This document shows, piece by piece, positions 1-8,533 of a stretch of 64,000 bases of DNA. This DNA is from Streptomyces sp. NBC_00335 (GTDB lineage: Bacteria > Actinomycetota > Actinomycetes > Streptomycetales > Streptomycetaceae), in the NCBI RefSeq assembly GCF_036127095.1, contig NZ_CP108006.1, forward strand, positions 3,534,001 through 3,598,000. The letters are read 5' to 3'. The stretch's first letter is position 1. Each line of letters starts with the position of its first letter. Both the position numbers and the translations under genes were made by a program. Below the pieces are notes generated by a model that saw nothing but the letters and a program-made list of their open reading frames with translations, was not told the DNA's origin and made no database searches.

Positions 1-31
1 GAGGCCGCGGAGGCGGCCCCGCACCGCTCCG

Positions 32-445
32 TCAGTCGAGGAACGTGGCCGAGGTGATCTTGTTCTTGAAGTTCACGCTGGCGTTGCCCGTGTAGCCCGG
101 GGGGAGCGAACCGATCAGACCGGTGAGGTTCACCTCGGTGGCCACCTTCCACGTGTAGGTGTCCCGGTTCCGGTAGGACGCGGTGTCGTCGTTCGTCACC
201 CGGTTCCGGCCGACGCAGTTCTCGGGCCCGACGAAGAGGTCGTTGAAGAAGTTCCAGTCCGAGGACATCAGGTCGAAGACACAACCCCCTTGGTAGGAGT
301 TGTAGTAAAGGCCGAACTCGCTGGTTTCCAGATAGCCGTTCCGCTCCGTGTTGGCGGCGGCCGGCCCGGCTGCCACAAGGAGAACGGCGCCGACGGATAC
401 CGCTGCGGCGCAACCGGTGGCGAGTTTGTTGAGGACCTTGCTCAT
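32..445 (-). CDS. Small secreted protein, I36-inhibitor-like pattern
   Basis: A 137-residue exported protein. The N terminus is a Sec signal peptide (basic MSKVLNK, hydrophobic core, Ala-rich cleavage region near AAAN). The mature part carries EFGLYYNS, CVFDL, a Trp/Phe-rich stretch and PGYTGNASVNFKNK. The pattern recalls the beta-sandwich of Streptomyces I36 peptidase inhibitors, but this is an impression and no function is proven. The start at 445 is preferred over an ATG at 460 because GGAG lies 9 nt upstream. A clear paralogue lies at 10810-11208, sharing EFGL, the SYRN-D-TW segment and GNAS-FKN. Confidence 0.75.
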   Translation of the reverse strand: MSKVLNKLATGCAAAVSVGAVLLVAAGPAAANTERNGYLETSEFGLYYNSYQGGCVFDLMSSDWNFFNDLFVGPENCVGRNRVTNDDTASYRNRDTYTWKVATEVNLTGLIGSLPPGYTGNASVNFKNKITSATFLD

Positions 446-687
446 GGGAGATTTCTCCATCTTCAGGGGAATTGATTCCGGCCGGGATTAAACCTTCCGG
501 GGCACCGCAGGGCAAGGGGCTTCTCGGCTGTTCAGGCCACAACCGGCATGGCGGGTAACGGACTTGTCCGCATTCCGGGCATCCGATTACGATCTCCCGC
601 GGCCTTCGGCCCCTCTTCCGTACCACTTCCGCATCTCTTCCGCACCAACGCGCCCTTCCACTCCGCCGATCGCAAGGGAAACGCCTC

Positions 688-1182
688 GTGCGTGTACGCG
701 AAATATCCTCGTCACTCCTTTTGTGCCTCGTACTGACCGGATGCGGAGGCGGGGAACTCCCGGGGAAGAACTCCGGAGCGGGAAAGCCGGGAGTTGCGGC
801 CGCGCCCACCGCCACACCCTCGATCACGGCGGCGGACATGCCGTTCTACACGTGCATGCAGCAACACGGAATGACCCTCTCCTACGGGGACGACGGGGCC
901 CCGCACTTCGTGGAGAAGGAGAGCCCGCAGTTCCCCCCGGCACAGGAGGCCTGCCTGCCGCTGCTCCCGCCCCCCTCCCCCGTCCAGGCGGGCCCGCAGG
1001 AACTCGCCGCCGCGCGCGAGGCCTCCGCGTGCATGCGGGCGAAGGGCGTCTCCTGGTATCCGGACCCGGATCCGGTCACCGGCGAGGTGCAGCAGAAGGA
1101 CGGCGGCACCTCCGAGCAGTGGCAGGAGCTCAAGCGGAACCACCGCGACGCGTACCGGGCCTGCATGCCCCGGCCCTCCTGA
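688..1182 (+). CDS. Lipoprotein with CMR...PDPDP motif
   Basis: A 164-residue predicted lipoprotein starting at GTG. The signal peptide ends in the lipobox LVLTGC (residues about 14-19). The mature domain has paired cysteines (YTCMQQHG, EACLP, SACMRAKG, RACMP). It also contains ACMRAKGVSWYPDPDPVTG, a signature I associate with actinobacterial lipoproteins encoded beside HlyD/ABC exporters. The same motif is in the lipoprotein at 9993-10550, which is in such an operon. This copy stands alone between two minus-strand genes. A role as accessory subunit of an exporter is inferred. The stop codon lies in an 18-bp direct repeat. Confidence 0.8.
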   Translation: MRVREISSSLLLCLVLTGCGGGELPGKNSGAGKPGVAAAPTATPSITAADMPFYTCMQQHGMTLSYGDDGAPHFVEKESPQFPPAQEACLPLLPPPSPVQAGPQELAAAREASACMRAKGVSWYPDPDPVTGEVQQKDGGTSEQWQELKRNHRDAYRACMPRPS

Positions 1183-1228
1183 GGCGCGCGGCCCTCCTGA
1201 GGCGCCCGGCCCTCCTGAGGCGCGCGCG
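1171..1228. repeat. Three tandem copies of an 18-bp unit
   Basis: The unit CGGCCCTCCTGAGGCGCG begins at 1171, 1189 and 1207 with single-base differences. The first copy contains the TGA stop of the lipoprotein gene, so the repeat is a local tandem expansion of that gene's 3' end. Confidence 0.85.
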
Positions 1229-1234
1229 TACGGC

Positions 1235-2236
1235 TCAGAGGAGCCCGGCCGCGAGCTTGTAGCGGGCCTCGCGCTGCTTCTTGTACAGCGCGAGGGTCTC
1301 GGCCTGCTCCTCCACCAGCCGCTTCTGGTACGCGGTTTCCACCGCCGCCCAGACGCCTACGAGGTTCACCTCGCGCTTGCAGGCGACGTCGGCCTTGGCC
1401 GCGGTGACGGCTTTGGGGCCGCCCGGATCCGCCTCCAGGCCCAGCTTCTGGACGACCTCGTAGGGATCCTTCAGGCCGGTGTACCCCGACTTCTCCATGC
1501 ACGCCGACCAGTTCTTCAGCACCCCGGCCACCCGCGAATCGCCCTTGGAGCGTTCGTGCGCCTCCGAGGCCAGCCCGAACGGGAACAGCAGGTCCACGCT
1601 GTTCTTCGTCGGCGCGTACAGCTTGCGGTACGCCTCCCGGATGCATCCGCCGGGCGGCACCTTCTGCCCGCCGACGTCGATGCCGCTGTCCACCCGCGCG
1701 GCCTCCTCCTCGCTCGCGGCGTCCGGGGGCTGCGCGGCGCCCTGTTCCCCGCCCGGCCGTTCGCCGTGCATGACCAGGGTGGCGCTCTCGCTCAGGGGGG
1801 TCGCCGGGGGCTTGACCGGCCGCCCCTTGCCCGCGGTCATGTCGTAGCCGTGGGCCGCCGCGAACACCGGATCGGCCGCACCGAAGAGCGCACCGTGCCG
1901 GCCCTGCGGCCCCTGGGCGCCGGCCGGATCGGACGGCCTGACCTCCTCGTACGGGAACCCGTACCGCGCCATGCACCGGGAGAGCAGCCGCTGCTGCACC
2001 TGCCCCATGCGGACCGTCTCGGCCTCGGTGTCCGTGTACGCGTCCAGGGGCAGCGAGAGCGAAGCCGCGGCCGGGGCGACGGCGACCTCGCCGATTTCCG
2101 GCTCGCCGTGCGCGTCGGCTCCGTCCGGATCCGAGCAGCCGGCCAGCACGAGCGCCAGCAGGACGGCGGCCGGGAGGGCGGGACGGAGGGCGGGACGACG
2201 GAGCGGACGGGAGCGCATCGCGGAAGACCTGTTCAC
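1235..2236 (-). CDS. Large lipoprotein, paralogue of 11305-12258
   Basis: A 333-residue predicted lipoprotein with a basic N terminus, hydrophobic stretch and lipobox ALVLAGC. The GTG at 2236 is the longest start; an ATG at 2218 gives a more usual signal length. The mature protein shares long blocks with the lipoprotein at 11305: LPLDAY, CMARYGF, GGCIREAYRKLY, NSVDL, WSACMEKSGY, DVACK-NLVG and YQKRLVEEQAE. No enzymatic motif is visible and the family function is unknown to me. Its convergent neighbour is the CMR lipoprotein. The same two families recur together around 10-12 kb, so a common envelope role is likely. Confidence 0.8.
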   Translation of the reverse strand: MNRSSAMRSRPLRRPALRPALPAAVLLALVLAGCSDPDGADAHGEPEIGEVAVAPAAASLSLPLDAYTDTEAETVRMGQVQQRLLSRCMARYGFPYEEVRPSDPAGAQGPQGRHGALFGAADPVFAAAHGYDMTAGKGRPVKPPATPLSESATLVMHGERPGGEQGAAQPPDAASEEEAARVDSGIDVGGQKVPPGGCIREAYRKLYAPTKNSVDLLFPFGLASEAHERSKGDSRVAGVLKNWSACMEKSGYTGLKDPYEVVQKLGLEADPGGPKAVTAAKADVACKREVNLVGVWAAVETAYQKRLVEEQAETLALYKKQREARYKLAAGLL

Positions 2237-2425
2237 GCTCGGGAATTGAACAGCCCGGCCGGTACCGGGGACAAGGCCTTCTCACCTGCTGGTCAGCCAA
2301 ACTTCTTGCCTGGAAACCAACTTGCCGGTCCGTCCCTCCTGACGGACATCCCGTGCCGAACGGCCCGGGCCCTGCCAAGATGGCCGGGGCGAGCACGCCC
2401 GAGTCGCCCCAGGAAGTGGTGATCC

Positions 2426-2707
2426 GTGACGCCCGGCCCGTCCGACGAAGCACCCGGTCCAGACCCCACCGCCGCCCCGGCCGCCGCCGGGCTCGGACTC
2501 CTGTCCCTCGGCGGCTGGCTGCTGACCACCACCCGCCCCTGGCAGAAGCCCGGCTCTCCCCTGACGCTCACGCTGGACTGGACGGCATCGGGCACCCTGA
2601 TGCTCTGCGGCCTGCTCCTGCTGATCCACTGCATCCGCCGGGTCCACGACCCGGCGGAGCCCGCGCTCGGGGTCAGGCCTTGGGGGCGACCTTCGAAAGG
2701 CCGTTGA
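2426..2707 (+). CDS. Small two-helix membrane protein, hypothetical
   Basis: A 93-residue reading frame starting at GTG, with AGGAAG about 9 nt upstream. It has a Pro-rich N terminus, a hydrophobic segment at about residues 19-36 (AAGLGLLSLGGWLL) and a second at about 55-69 (TLMLCGLLLLIHCI), followed by a basic tail. The frame overlaps the 3' end of the convergent GGR reductase by 35 bp. I do not recognise the family. The ribosome site and two membrane segments argue for a real gene, but codon bias alone could create such a frame. Confidence 0.5.
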   Translation: MTPGPSDEAPGPDPTAAPAAAGLGLLSLGGWLLTTTRPWQKPGSPLTLTLDWTASGTLMLCGLLLLIHCIRRVHDPAEPALGVRPWGRPSKGR

Positions 2708-3956
2708 TGACGCGGTCCATCGCGTCGCCGCCCGTCGGGTCGGTCAGGTTGGCCAGCATCTTCAGCGTGAACTTCATCAGCACCGGGTGGCTCAGGCCCC
2801 GCTGGGCGGCGATCTTCATGATCTTCGGGTTGCCGATGAGCTTCACGAAGGCACGGCCCAGCGTGTAGTAGCCGCCGTAGGTCTCCTTGAGGACCTTCGG
2901 GTAGCTGTGCAGGGTCAGTTCGCGCAGGGCCGGGGTGGCGCGGGAGTGGGCCTGGACGATGACGTCGGCGGCGATCTGGCCCGACTCCATCGCATAGGCG
3001 ATGCCCTCGCCGTTGAACGGGTTGACGAGCCCGCCCGCGTCACCGACGAGCAGCAGCCCCTTGGTGTAGTGCGGCTGGCGGTTGAAGGCCATCGGCAGGG
3101 CCGCACCGCGGATGGGCTGCGTCATGTTCTCCGGGGTGTAGCCCCAGTCCTCCGGCATCGAGGCGCACCAGGCCTTGAGGACCTCGCGCCAGTCCAGCTC
3201 CTTGAAGGCGGAGGAGGAGTTGAGGATGCCGAGGCCGACGTTGGAGGTGCCGTCGCCCATGCCGAAGATCCAGCCGTAGCCGGGCAGCAGCCGGTCCTCG
3301 GCCCCGCGCCGGTCCCAGAGCTCCAGCCAGGACTCCAGGTAGTCGTCGTCGTGGCGGGGCGAGGTGAAGTACGTACGCACGGCCACGCCCATCGGGCGGT
3401 CCTCGCGGCGGTGCAGGCCCATCGCCAGCGACAGCCGGGAGGAGTTGCCGTCGGCCGCGACCACCAGCGGGGCGCTGAAGGTGACCTGGGTCTTCTCCTC
3501 GCCGAGCTTCGCCGTCACTCCGGTGATGTGGCCGGTGCGGGGATCGCGTACGGGCTCGCCCACATTGCAGCGCTCGTACAGCCGGGCGCCGGCCTTCTGT
3601 GCCTGGCGGGCCAGGGTCTCGTCGAAGTCGTCGCGCTTGCGGACGAGTCCGTAGTCCGGGAACGAGGCCAGCTCCGGCCAGTCCAGCTGGAGCCGCTGGC
3701 CGCCGCCGATGATCCGCAGGCCCTTGTTGCGCAGCCAGCCGGCCTCTTCGGAGATGTCGATGCCCATCGACACGAGCTGCTTGGTGGCGCGCGGCGTCAG
3801 GCCGTCACCGCAGACCTTCTCGCGCGGGAACGCCGTCTTCTCCAGGAGCAGGACGTCGAGTCCGGCCTTGGCCAGGTAATAGGCAGTCGTCGAGCCGGCG
3901 GGCCCGGCCCCGACGACGATCACGTCCGCGGAGTGCTCGGAGAGGGGCTCGGTCAC
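2673..3956 (-). CDS. Geranylgeranyl reductase family FAD oxidoreductase
   Basis: A 427-residue FAD enzyme of the GGR/CrtI-like monooxygenase superfamily. The Rossmann GxGxxG (VVGAGPAG) is at residues 14-21. CGDGLTPRA follows at about 48, and the distal FAD motif GDAGGLVNPFNGEGI is near residue 300. The family reduces isoprenoid double bonds. With menG 1.6 kb away, reduction of the menaquinone side chain (MenJ-like) is the likely role. The GTG at 3956 is chosen because GGGAG lies about 8 nt upstream and the FAD fold then begins at residue 11; the frame upstream of it is not conserved-looking. The divergent GNAT gene begins about 100 bp away. Confidence 0.9.
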   Translation of the reverse strand: MTEPLSEHSADVIVVGAGPAGSTTAYYLAKAGLDVLLLEKTAFPREKVCGDGLTPRATKQLVSMGIDISEEAGWLRNKGLRIIGGGQRLQLDWPELASFPDYGLVRKRDDFDETLARQAQKAGARLYERCNVGEPVRDPRTGHITGVTAKLGEEKTQVTFSAPLVVAADGNSSRLSLAMGLHRREDRPMGVAVRTYFTSPRHDDDYLESWLELWDRRGAEDRLLPGYGWIFGMGDGTSNVGLGILNSSSAFKELDWREVLKAWCASMPEDWGYTPENMTQPIRGAALPMAFNRQPHYTKGLLLVGDAGGLVNPFNGEGIAYAMESGQIAADVIVQAHSRATPALRELTLHSYPKVLKETYGGYYTLGRAFVKLIGNPKIMKIAAQRGLSHPVLMKFTLKMLANLTDPTGGDAMDRVINGLSKVAPKA

Positions 3957-4060
3957 GACGGGTCTCCCGAAGGCTCGATAACTCGATAAGGGTGCCCAAC
4001 GGCACAAGAACACGTGCAGTCTATGCAGCGAGAGAGAACGCGATCCGAAGGGCTGCCCCT

Positions 4061-4591
4061 GTGACCACCTCGCCGACCCGGCCGCTCCCCGTCGTCCAGC
4101 TCCGTGTGCCCACGGACGAGGACGCGCACGCCTGGTACCGGGTCTTCCGCGACCCCGACGTCATGGAGTTCCTCGGCGGTCCGGCCGAGCTCTCCTTCTA
4201 CGAGGAAATCACCGCGCGGCAGCGGATGCACGACGCGCGGCTCGGCTTCTGTCTGTGGACGCTGCTGGACGGGGACGGGGAGGTCCTCGGCTTCACCGGG
4301 GCCCAGCCGTGGCCCGCTTCGAAGGCGTGGGGCCCGGTGGGGGAGATCGAGATCGGATGGCGGCTCGGTCGCTCCGCGTGGGGGAAGGGGTACGCCTACG
4401 CGGCTGCGCTCGCGACGGTCGAGCGGGTGCGGGGGGCCGGGGTGCCGGATGTCGTGGCGATGATCGACGATGCGAATGTCCGCTCGATCGCGGTGGCGGA
4501 GCGCCTCGGCATGACCCTGGCGGACCGCTTCCCGCTGCCCGGCGGCCAACGCCGCGCCCGCCGCTACGCCCTGACCCTGACCCCTTCCTGA
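4061..4591 (+). CDS. GNAT family N-acetyltransferase (RimJ/RimL type)
   Basis: A 176-residue acetyltransferase_3-like protein. It has LRVPTDEDAHAWYRVFRDP near the N terminus, a central beta core (GFTGAQPW, GEIEIGWRLG) and the acetyl-CoA loop RSAWGKGYAYAA, followed by the DDANVRSIAVAERLGM helix. These fit transfer of acetyl to an amine or a protein N terminus; the substrate cannot be read. The GTG at 4061 follows GAAGG by 9 nt. It is transcribed divergently from the GGR reductase. Confidence 0.85.
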   Translation: MTTSPTRPLPVVQLRVPTDEDAHAWYRVFRDPDVMEFLGGPAELSFYEEITARQRMHDARLGFCLWTLLDGDGEVLGFTGAQPWPASKAWGPVGEIEIGWRLGRSAWGKGYAYAAALATVERVRGAGVPDVVAMIDDANVRSIAVAERLGMTLADRFPLPGGQRRARRYALTLTPS

Positions 4592-4628
4592 CCCCGGCTG
4601 CGCGGGGCCGCACCGCGCGAGTGGCGCG

Positions 4629-5540
4629 TCAGAAGACGGAAAGGCCCGTCAGGGTCGTGAAGCGGTCCAGCGCTGCCACCGCGGCCACCGAGTTGCCCTG
4701 GGCGTCGAGACCGGGGCTCCACGCGGCCAGCGTGCACGCGCCGGGCACGACCGCGACGATCCCCCCGCCCACGCCGCTCTTGCCGGGCAGGCCCACCCGG
4801 TAGGCGAACTCCCCCGCCGCGTCGTACGTCCCACACGTCAGCATCACCGCGTTGACCTGCTTCGCCTCGCTGCGCGTGAGGAGACGCGAGCCGTCCGCGC
4901 GCAGTCCGTGCCGGGCCAGGAAGCGGCCGGCGCGGGCCAGGTCGGCGCAGCTCATCTCGATGGAGCACTGCCAGAAGTAGTGCTCCAGCAGCGTCGGCAC
5001 CGGGTTGTCGATGTTCCCGTAGGCGGCCATGAAGTGGGCCAGGGCCGCGTTGCGGTCCCCGTGTTCCTGCTCGGAGGCGGCGACCTCCGCGTCGAAGCCG
5101 ACGTCGGGGTTCTGGCTCTCCTCCCGGAGGAAGCGCAGGAGTTCGCTGCTCGCGTCGCCGGTCAGCGTCTGGAGCCGGTCGGTGACGACGAGCGCGCCCG
5201 CGTTGATGAAGGGGTTGCGCGGGATGCCGCTCTCGTACTCCAGCTGCACGAGGGAGTTGAAGGGGTTGCCGGAGGGTTCCCGGCCCACCCGCTCCCACAG
5301 GCTGTCGCCGCCCTCGGCGAGCGCGAGGGCCAGCGCGAAGACCTTGGTGATGGACTGCGTGGAGAACGGCGTGTGCCAGTCCCCCACCCCGAACACGTTG
5401 CCGTCGAGGTCGGCGATGGCCATGCCGAACTGCCGCGGGTCCACGGACGCCAGCGCCGGGATGTACTCGGCGGTGGCGCCGCTGCCGATCAGCGGGGCGA
5501 TGTCGGTGGCGACCTGTTCCAGCAGTGCCTGGTAGTCCAT
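4629..5540 (-). CDS. glsA: Glutaminase A
   Basis: A 303-residue serine-dependent beta-lactamase-fold glutaminase, hydrolysing L-glutamine to glutamate and ammonia in the cytosol. Recognisable blocks are YIPALA, DPRQFGMAIADLDG, the catalytic STQSITK (Ser and Lys at about residues 60-63), the NPFNSLVQLE and RNPFINAGALVV substrate loops, CSIEMSCADLARAGRFLA and GLPGKSGVGGGIVAVVPG. Length and motif order match the GlsA family. It lies 15 bp downstream of menG on the same strand, so the two may be cotranscribed, with no obvious metabolic link. Confidence 0.95.
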   Translation of the reverse strand: MDYQALLEQVATDIAPLIGSGATAEYIPALASVDPRQFGMAIADLDGNVFGVGDWHTPFSTQSITKVFALALALAEGGDSLWERVGREPSGNPFNSLVQLEYESGIPRNPFINAGALVVTDRLQTLTGDASSELLRFLREESQNPDVGFDAEVAASEQEHGDRNAALAHFMAAYGNIDNPVPTLLEHYFWQCSIEMSCADLARAGRFLARHGLRADGSRLLTRSEAKQVNAVMLTCGTYDAAGEFAYRVGLPGKSGVGGGIVAVVPGACTLAAWSPGLDAQGNSVAAVAALDRFTTLTGLSVF

Positions 5541-5555
5541 CTCCGCAGCCCCGTA

Positions 5556-6251
5556 CTACACGTGCTTCGTGCCGCGGTGCAGGGCCACGATGCCGCCGCT
5601 CAGGTTGCGCCAGGCCACCTCGGACCAGCCGGCCTTCTGCAGCAGTGCGGCCAGTGCCGGCTGGTCGGGCCAGGCGCGGATGGAGTCGGCGAGGTAGACG
5701 TACGCGTCGGGGTTGGAGGAGACGGCGCGGGCGACGGGCGGCATCGCGCGCATCAGGTACTCGGTGTACACGGTCCGGAAGGGGGCCCAGGTGGGCTGCG
5801 AGAACTCGCAGATCACGACCTTGCCGCCGGGCTTGGTGACCCGGTACAGCTCGCGCAGCGCGGCGTCGGTGTCCTGGACGTTGCGCAGGCCGAAGGAGAT
5901 GGTGACGGTGTCGAAGGAGTCGTCCTTGAAGGGGAGCTTCGTCGCGTCGCCGGCCGTCAGCGGGAGCCAGGGGTTGCGCTTCTTGCCCTCGCGGAGCATG
6001 CCGAGGGAGAAGTCGCAGGGCACGACGTACGCGCCGGTCGCGGCGAAGGGCAGCGAGGACGTGGCCGTGCCGGCGGCCAGGTCGAGGACCAGCTGCCCGG
6101 GGCGCGCGCCGACCGCCTTGGCGACCTCCTTGCGCCACAGGCGGGCCTGCCCGAGCGAGAGGACGTCGTTGGTGAGGTCGTAGTTCGCCGCCACGCCGTC
6201 GAACATGGAGGCGACTTCGTGCGGCTGCTTGTCCAGGGAAGCGGATGTCAC
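5556..6251 (-). CDS. menG: Demethylmenaquinone methyltransferase
   Basis: A 231-residue class I SAM methyltransferase of the UbiE/MenG family, which methylates demethylmenaquinone to menaquinone. Family marks include [19 protein letters not shown] near residues 16-34, the SAM loop LDLAAGTA at about 56-63, [36 protein letters not shown] and the C-terminal [13 protein letters not shown]. The GTG at 6251 gives the usual MenG length; the longer frame upstream runs through low-complexity repeats. It fits with the GGR reductase and the mqn genes elsewhere in the window as late menaquinone maturation. Confidence 0.95.
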   Translation of the reverse strand: MTSASLDKQPHEVASMFDGVAANYDLTNDVLSLGQARLWRKEVAKAVGARPGQLVLDLAAGTATSSLPFAATGAYVVPCDFSLGMLREGKKRNPWLPLTAGDATKLPFKDDSFDTVTISFGLRNVQDTDAALRELYRVTKPGGKVVICEFSQPTWAPFRTVYTEYLMRAMPPVARAVSSNPDAYVYLADSIRAWPDQPALAALLQKAGWSEVAWRNLSGGIVALHRGTKHV

Positions 6252-6379
6252 TGGCGTGGGCCCCTCGGGTGCGGTGCGAATGGTTCGGCGAACGGTTCGG
6301 CAGGGTCCTGCGGACCGCCCCGCCATTCTCGCAGGCCCCCCGGGCACCGCACCCGGCCGCCCGTACGGTGCCCGCGGCA

Positions 6380-6480
6380 CGGCGCGGCGGGACGCCACGG
6401 AGGCCGGCACGACGGGACGCCACGGGGGCCGCCGCGGCCGGACGCCACGGAGGCCGCCGCGGCGGCACGGCCGCAGCGGC
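6380..6480. repeat. Low-complexity GC repeats upstream of menG
   Basis: The stretch carries three imperfect copies of GGACGCCACGGRGGCC, interspersed with GCCGCCGCGGC runs, between the exporter permease stop and the menG start. It has no coding signature in any frame. Confidence 0.65.
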
Positions 6481-6509
6481 GGGCCACCGGGACCGGGCGG
6501 CGGCCCCGC

Positions 6510-7766
6510 TCACCGCCGCAGGGCCTCCGCCGGTTCGATGCGGGAGGCCCGCCACGCCGGGTAGAGGCCCGCCAGGAGGCCGGTCAGGAGCCCGATCGCG
6601 GGGGCGGCCAGGGCCGTGGCCGGGTGGATCACCGGGGTCCAGTCGCGGAACACCGCCACCAGCACCACCGTCATGCAGCCCAGCGAGGTCCCGACCAGCC
6701 CGCCGAGTGCGCCGAGCGCGCCCGATTCGGCGAGGAACTGGCCGCTGATGTGCCGGCCCCGCGCTCCCAGGGCCCGGCGCAGGCCGATCTCCCCGGTGCG
6801 CTCCAGGACGGCGACCAGTGTCGTGTTCGCGATGCCCACGGCGCCGATGATCAGGCAGATGCCGGCCAGGACGAGGAAGAGCCGGCCCAGGTCCGAGGAG
6901 ACGTTGGTGCGCAGCGAGCGCGGATCGGGCGGGGCCACGGCCTTCAGGTATTCGGGGTGGTCGGGGCGCAGCGCCGTAGGGACCAGCCGGGCCACCTGCT
7001 GGGCCGCGCCGAGCTCGGTGGCGATGAGCATGCGGGCGCCGTCGCCCTGCGGGGGTCCCCAGATCTCCTCGGCGGTGGTGCGCGGGACCATGACGGACAG
7101 GAGCAGGTCCGCCTTGCGCTCCACGTCGCCGATGATCCCCACCACGGTGAAGGGCTCGTCCCCGATGAACACGGCGGGCGCGGTGTCCAGCGTGGTGATG
7201 CCGAGCCGGGCGGCGACGGCGGCGCCCAGGACGGCGACCCGCTGGCGGGTGCCGGAGTGGTAGGCGTCGTAGAGCCGCCCCCGGTCGATCCGGGGAACGG
7301 CGGCCCGCAGGGCGCCCGGTGAGGCGGCGATGACGTCGGTCCTCTCACCGCGCGCGGCGCCGCCGACCGGGGCCGCGCGGACGGTCCCGTCGGCGGGCAG
7401 CCGGACGGTGTAGTAGACGCCCGCGTCCCGGACCCCGCCCAGCCGCTCGGTGCGGTCGTCCGCGTCGGCGGGGAAGCCGGGGCCGGTGAACTGGTCCTGG
7501 CTGCGGGCCACGTCCTCGACGGTGACCTCGGTGGCGCCGAGCACGCTGAAGCGGGCGTCGATCTGGGAGGAGGTCGTGGCCGTCAGGCCGAGGATGGCGA
7601 CGAAGGATCCGACGCCGAGTACGGTGCCCAGCGCGGTCAGCGCCGAGCGGGCCGGCCGCTGCACCAGCCCGGCGAAGGCCTCGCCGAGGATGTCGCGCGG
7701 TGCGAGGCGGGTGGGCCGCTCGGGCGGGGGCAGGGGGCGCGGAGGCCTGCGCGGCAGGAGCCTCAC
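6510..7766 (-). CDS. ABC transporter permease, MacB/FtsX family
   Basis: A 418-residue permease and last gene of a four-gene coupled operon. It has a cytosolic N-terminal segment and a first helix in SALTALGTVLGVGSFVAILGL. A large extracytoplasmic MacB-like domain with VTVEDVARSQ and FTVVGIIGDVERKADLL follows. Three C-terminal helices include LFLVLAGICLIIGAVGIANT, GALGGLVGTSLGCM and PAIGLLTGLLAGLYPAWRASRIEPAEALRR. The last motif closes FtsX-fold permeases. The GTG at 7766 overlaps the ATPase stop by 4 bp. It probably works as a mechanotransmitting pump with the HlyD-like protein rather than as a classical importer. Confidence 0.92.
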   Translation of the reverse strand: MRLLPRRPPRPLPPPERPTRLAPRDILGEAFAGLVQRPARSALTALGTVLGVGSFVAILGLTATTSSQIDARFSVLGATEVTVEDVARSQDQFTGPGFPADADDRTERLGGVRDAGVYYTVRLPADGTVRAAPVGGAARGERTDVIAASPGALRAAVPRIDRGRLYDAYHSGTRQRVAVLGAAVAARLGITTLDTAPAVFIGDEPFTVVGIIGDVERKADLLLSVMVPRTTAEEIWGPPQGDGARMLIATELGAAQQVARLVPTALRPDHPEYLKAVAPPDPRSLRTNVSSDLGRLFLVLAGICLIIGAVGIANTTLVAVLERTGEIGLRRALGARGRHISGQFLAESGALGALGGLVGTSLGCMTVVLVAVFRDWTPVIHPATALAAPAIGLLTGLLAGLYPAWRASRIEPAEALRR

Positions 7767-8533
7767 AGCGCCGCTCCCGCGACCGATGGCCGGTCCTCGG
7801 CGAGCACGCCGTCGCGGATGCGGACCGTACGCGCTCCCCTGGCCGCCACCTCCGGATCGTGGGTGATCACCAGGACGGTCATGCCGTCCGCGTGCAGTTC
7901 GTCGAGGAGCTCCAGCACCGTTCCCGCGTTCTCCGAGTCGAGATTGCCCGTCGGTTCGTCGCACAGCAGCAGCGAGGGGCGGGTCACCAGGGCCCGGGCG
8001 ATGGCGACCCGCTGCCGTTCGCCGCCGGAGAGCCGGGTGGGCAGGGCGTCGACGCGGTGCCCGAGGCCGACCCGCAGGAGGGCTTCGCGGGCGCGCGGTG
8101 CGCGTTCCCGGCGGGGGAAGCCGTTGTAGAGCATCGCGAGGGCCACGTTCTCCAGGGCGGAGCGGTGGGAGAGGAGGTGGAAGGACTGGAAGACGAATCC
8201 GATGCGGCGGCCCCGCAGCGCCGCCCGGCCGCTGTCGGCGAGCGCCCCGGTGTCCACCCCGTCCAGCAGGTACGTGCCGGTCGTGGGGGCGTCGAGCAGC
8301 CCGGCGATGTTGAGGAAGGTGGACTTGCCCGATCCGGAGGGCCCGACGACGGTGACGAACTCGCCGCGGCGCACCACCAGATCGCAGCCGGTGAGCGCGG
8401 CGACGGGCGGCGGGCCCGGGTAGGCGAGCCCGACGCCCCGGAACTCGATGACCGCCTCGCCGGGTCCGCCGGTACGGTCCTGCGGCCCCGGGCCGACAGC
8501 CGCCCCTGCCGGCTCCTCCCCCGCCGGGGTCAC
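7763..8533 (-). CDS. ABC transporter ATPase, MacB/LolD type
   Basis: A 256-residue nucleotide-binding subunit. Walker A GPSGSGKST, Q-loop region FVFQSFHLL, signature LSGGERQRVAIARAL, Walker B LLLCDEPTGNLD and the H-loop ITHDPE are all intact. The TGNLD ending is typical of the LolD/MacB/FtsE group that partners FtsX-like permeases. Both ends overlap neighbouring genes by 4 bp (GTGA), so translation of adaptor, ATPase and permease is coupled. The N-terminal 30 residues are Gly/Pro-rich and poorly typical. Confidence 0.95.
   Translation of the reverse strand: MTPAGEEPAGAAVGPGPQDRTGGPGEAVIEFRGVGLAYPGPPPVAALTGCDLVVRRGEFVTVVGPSGSGKSTFLNIAGLLDAPTTGTYLLDGVDTGALADSGRAALRGRRIGFVFQSFHLLSHRSALENVALAMLYNGFPRRERAPRAREALLRVGLGHRVDALPTRLSGGERQRVAIARALVTRPSLLLCDEPTGNLDSENAGTVLELLDELHADGMTVLVITHDPEVAARGARTVRIRDGVLAEDRPSVAGAAL

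Noticed and set aside
4564..6555. Long open frame of 663 codons on the minus strand
   Set aside because: It is an Arg/Pro/Gly-rich shadow of the glutaminase and menG genes in a different frame, typical of GC-rich DNA.
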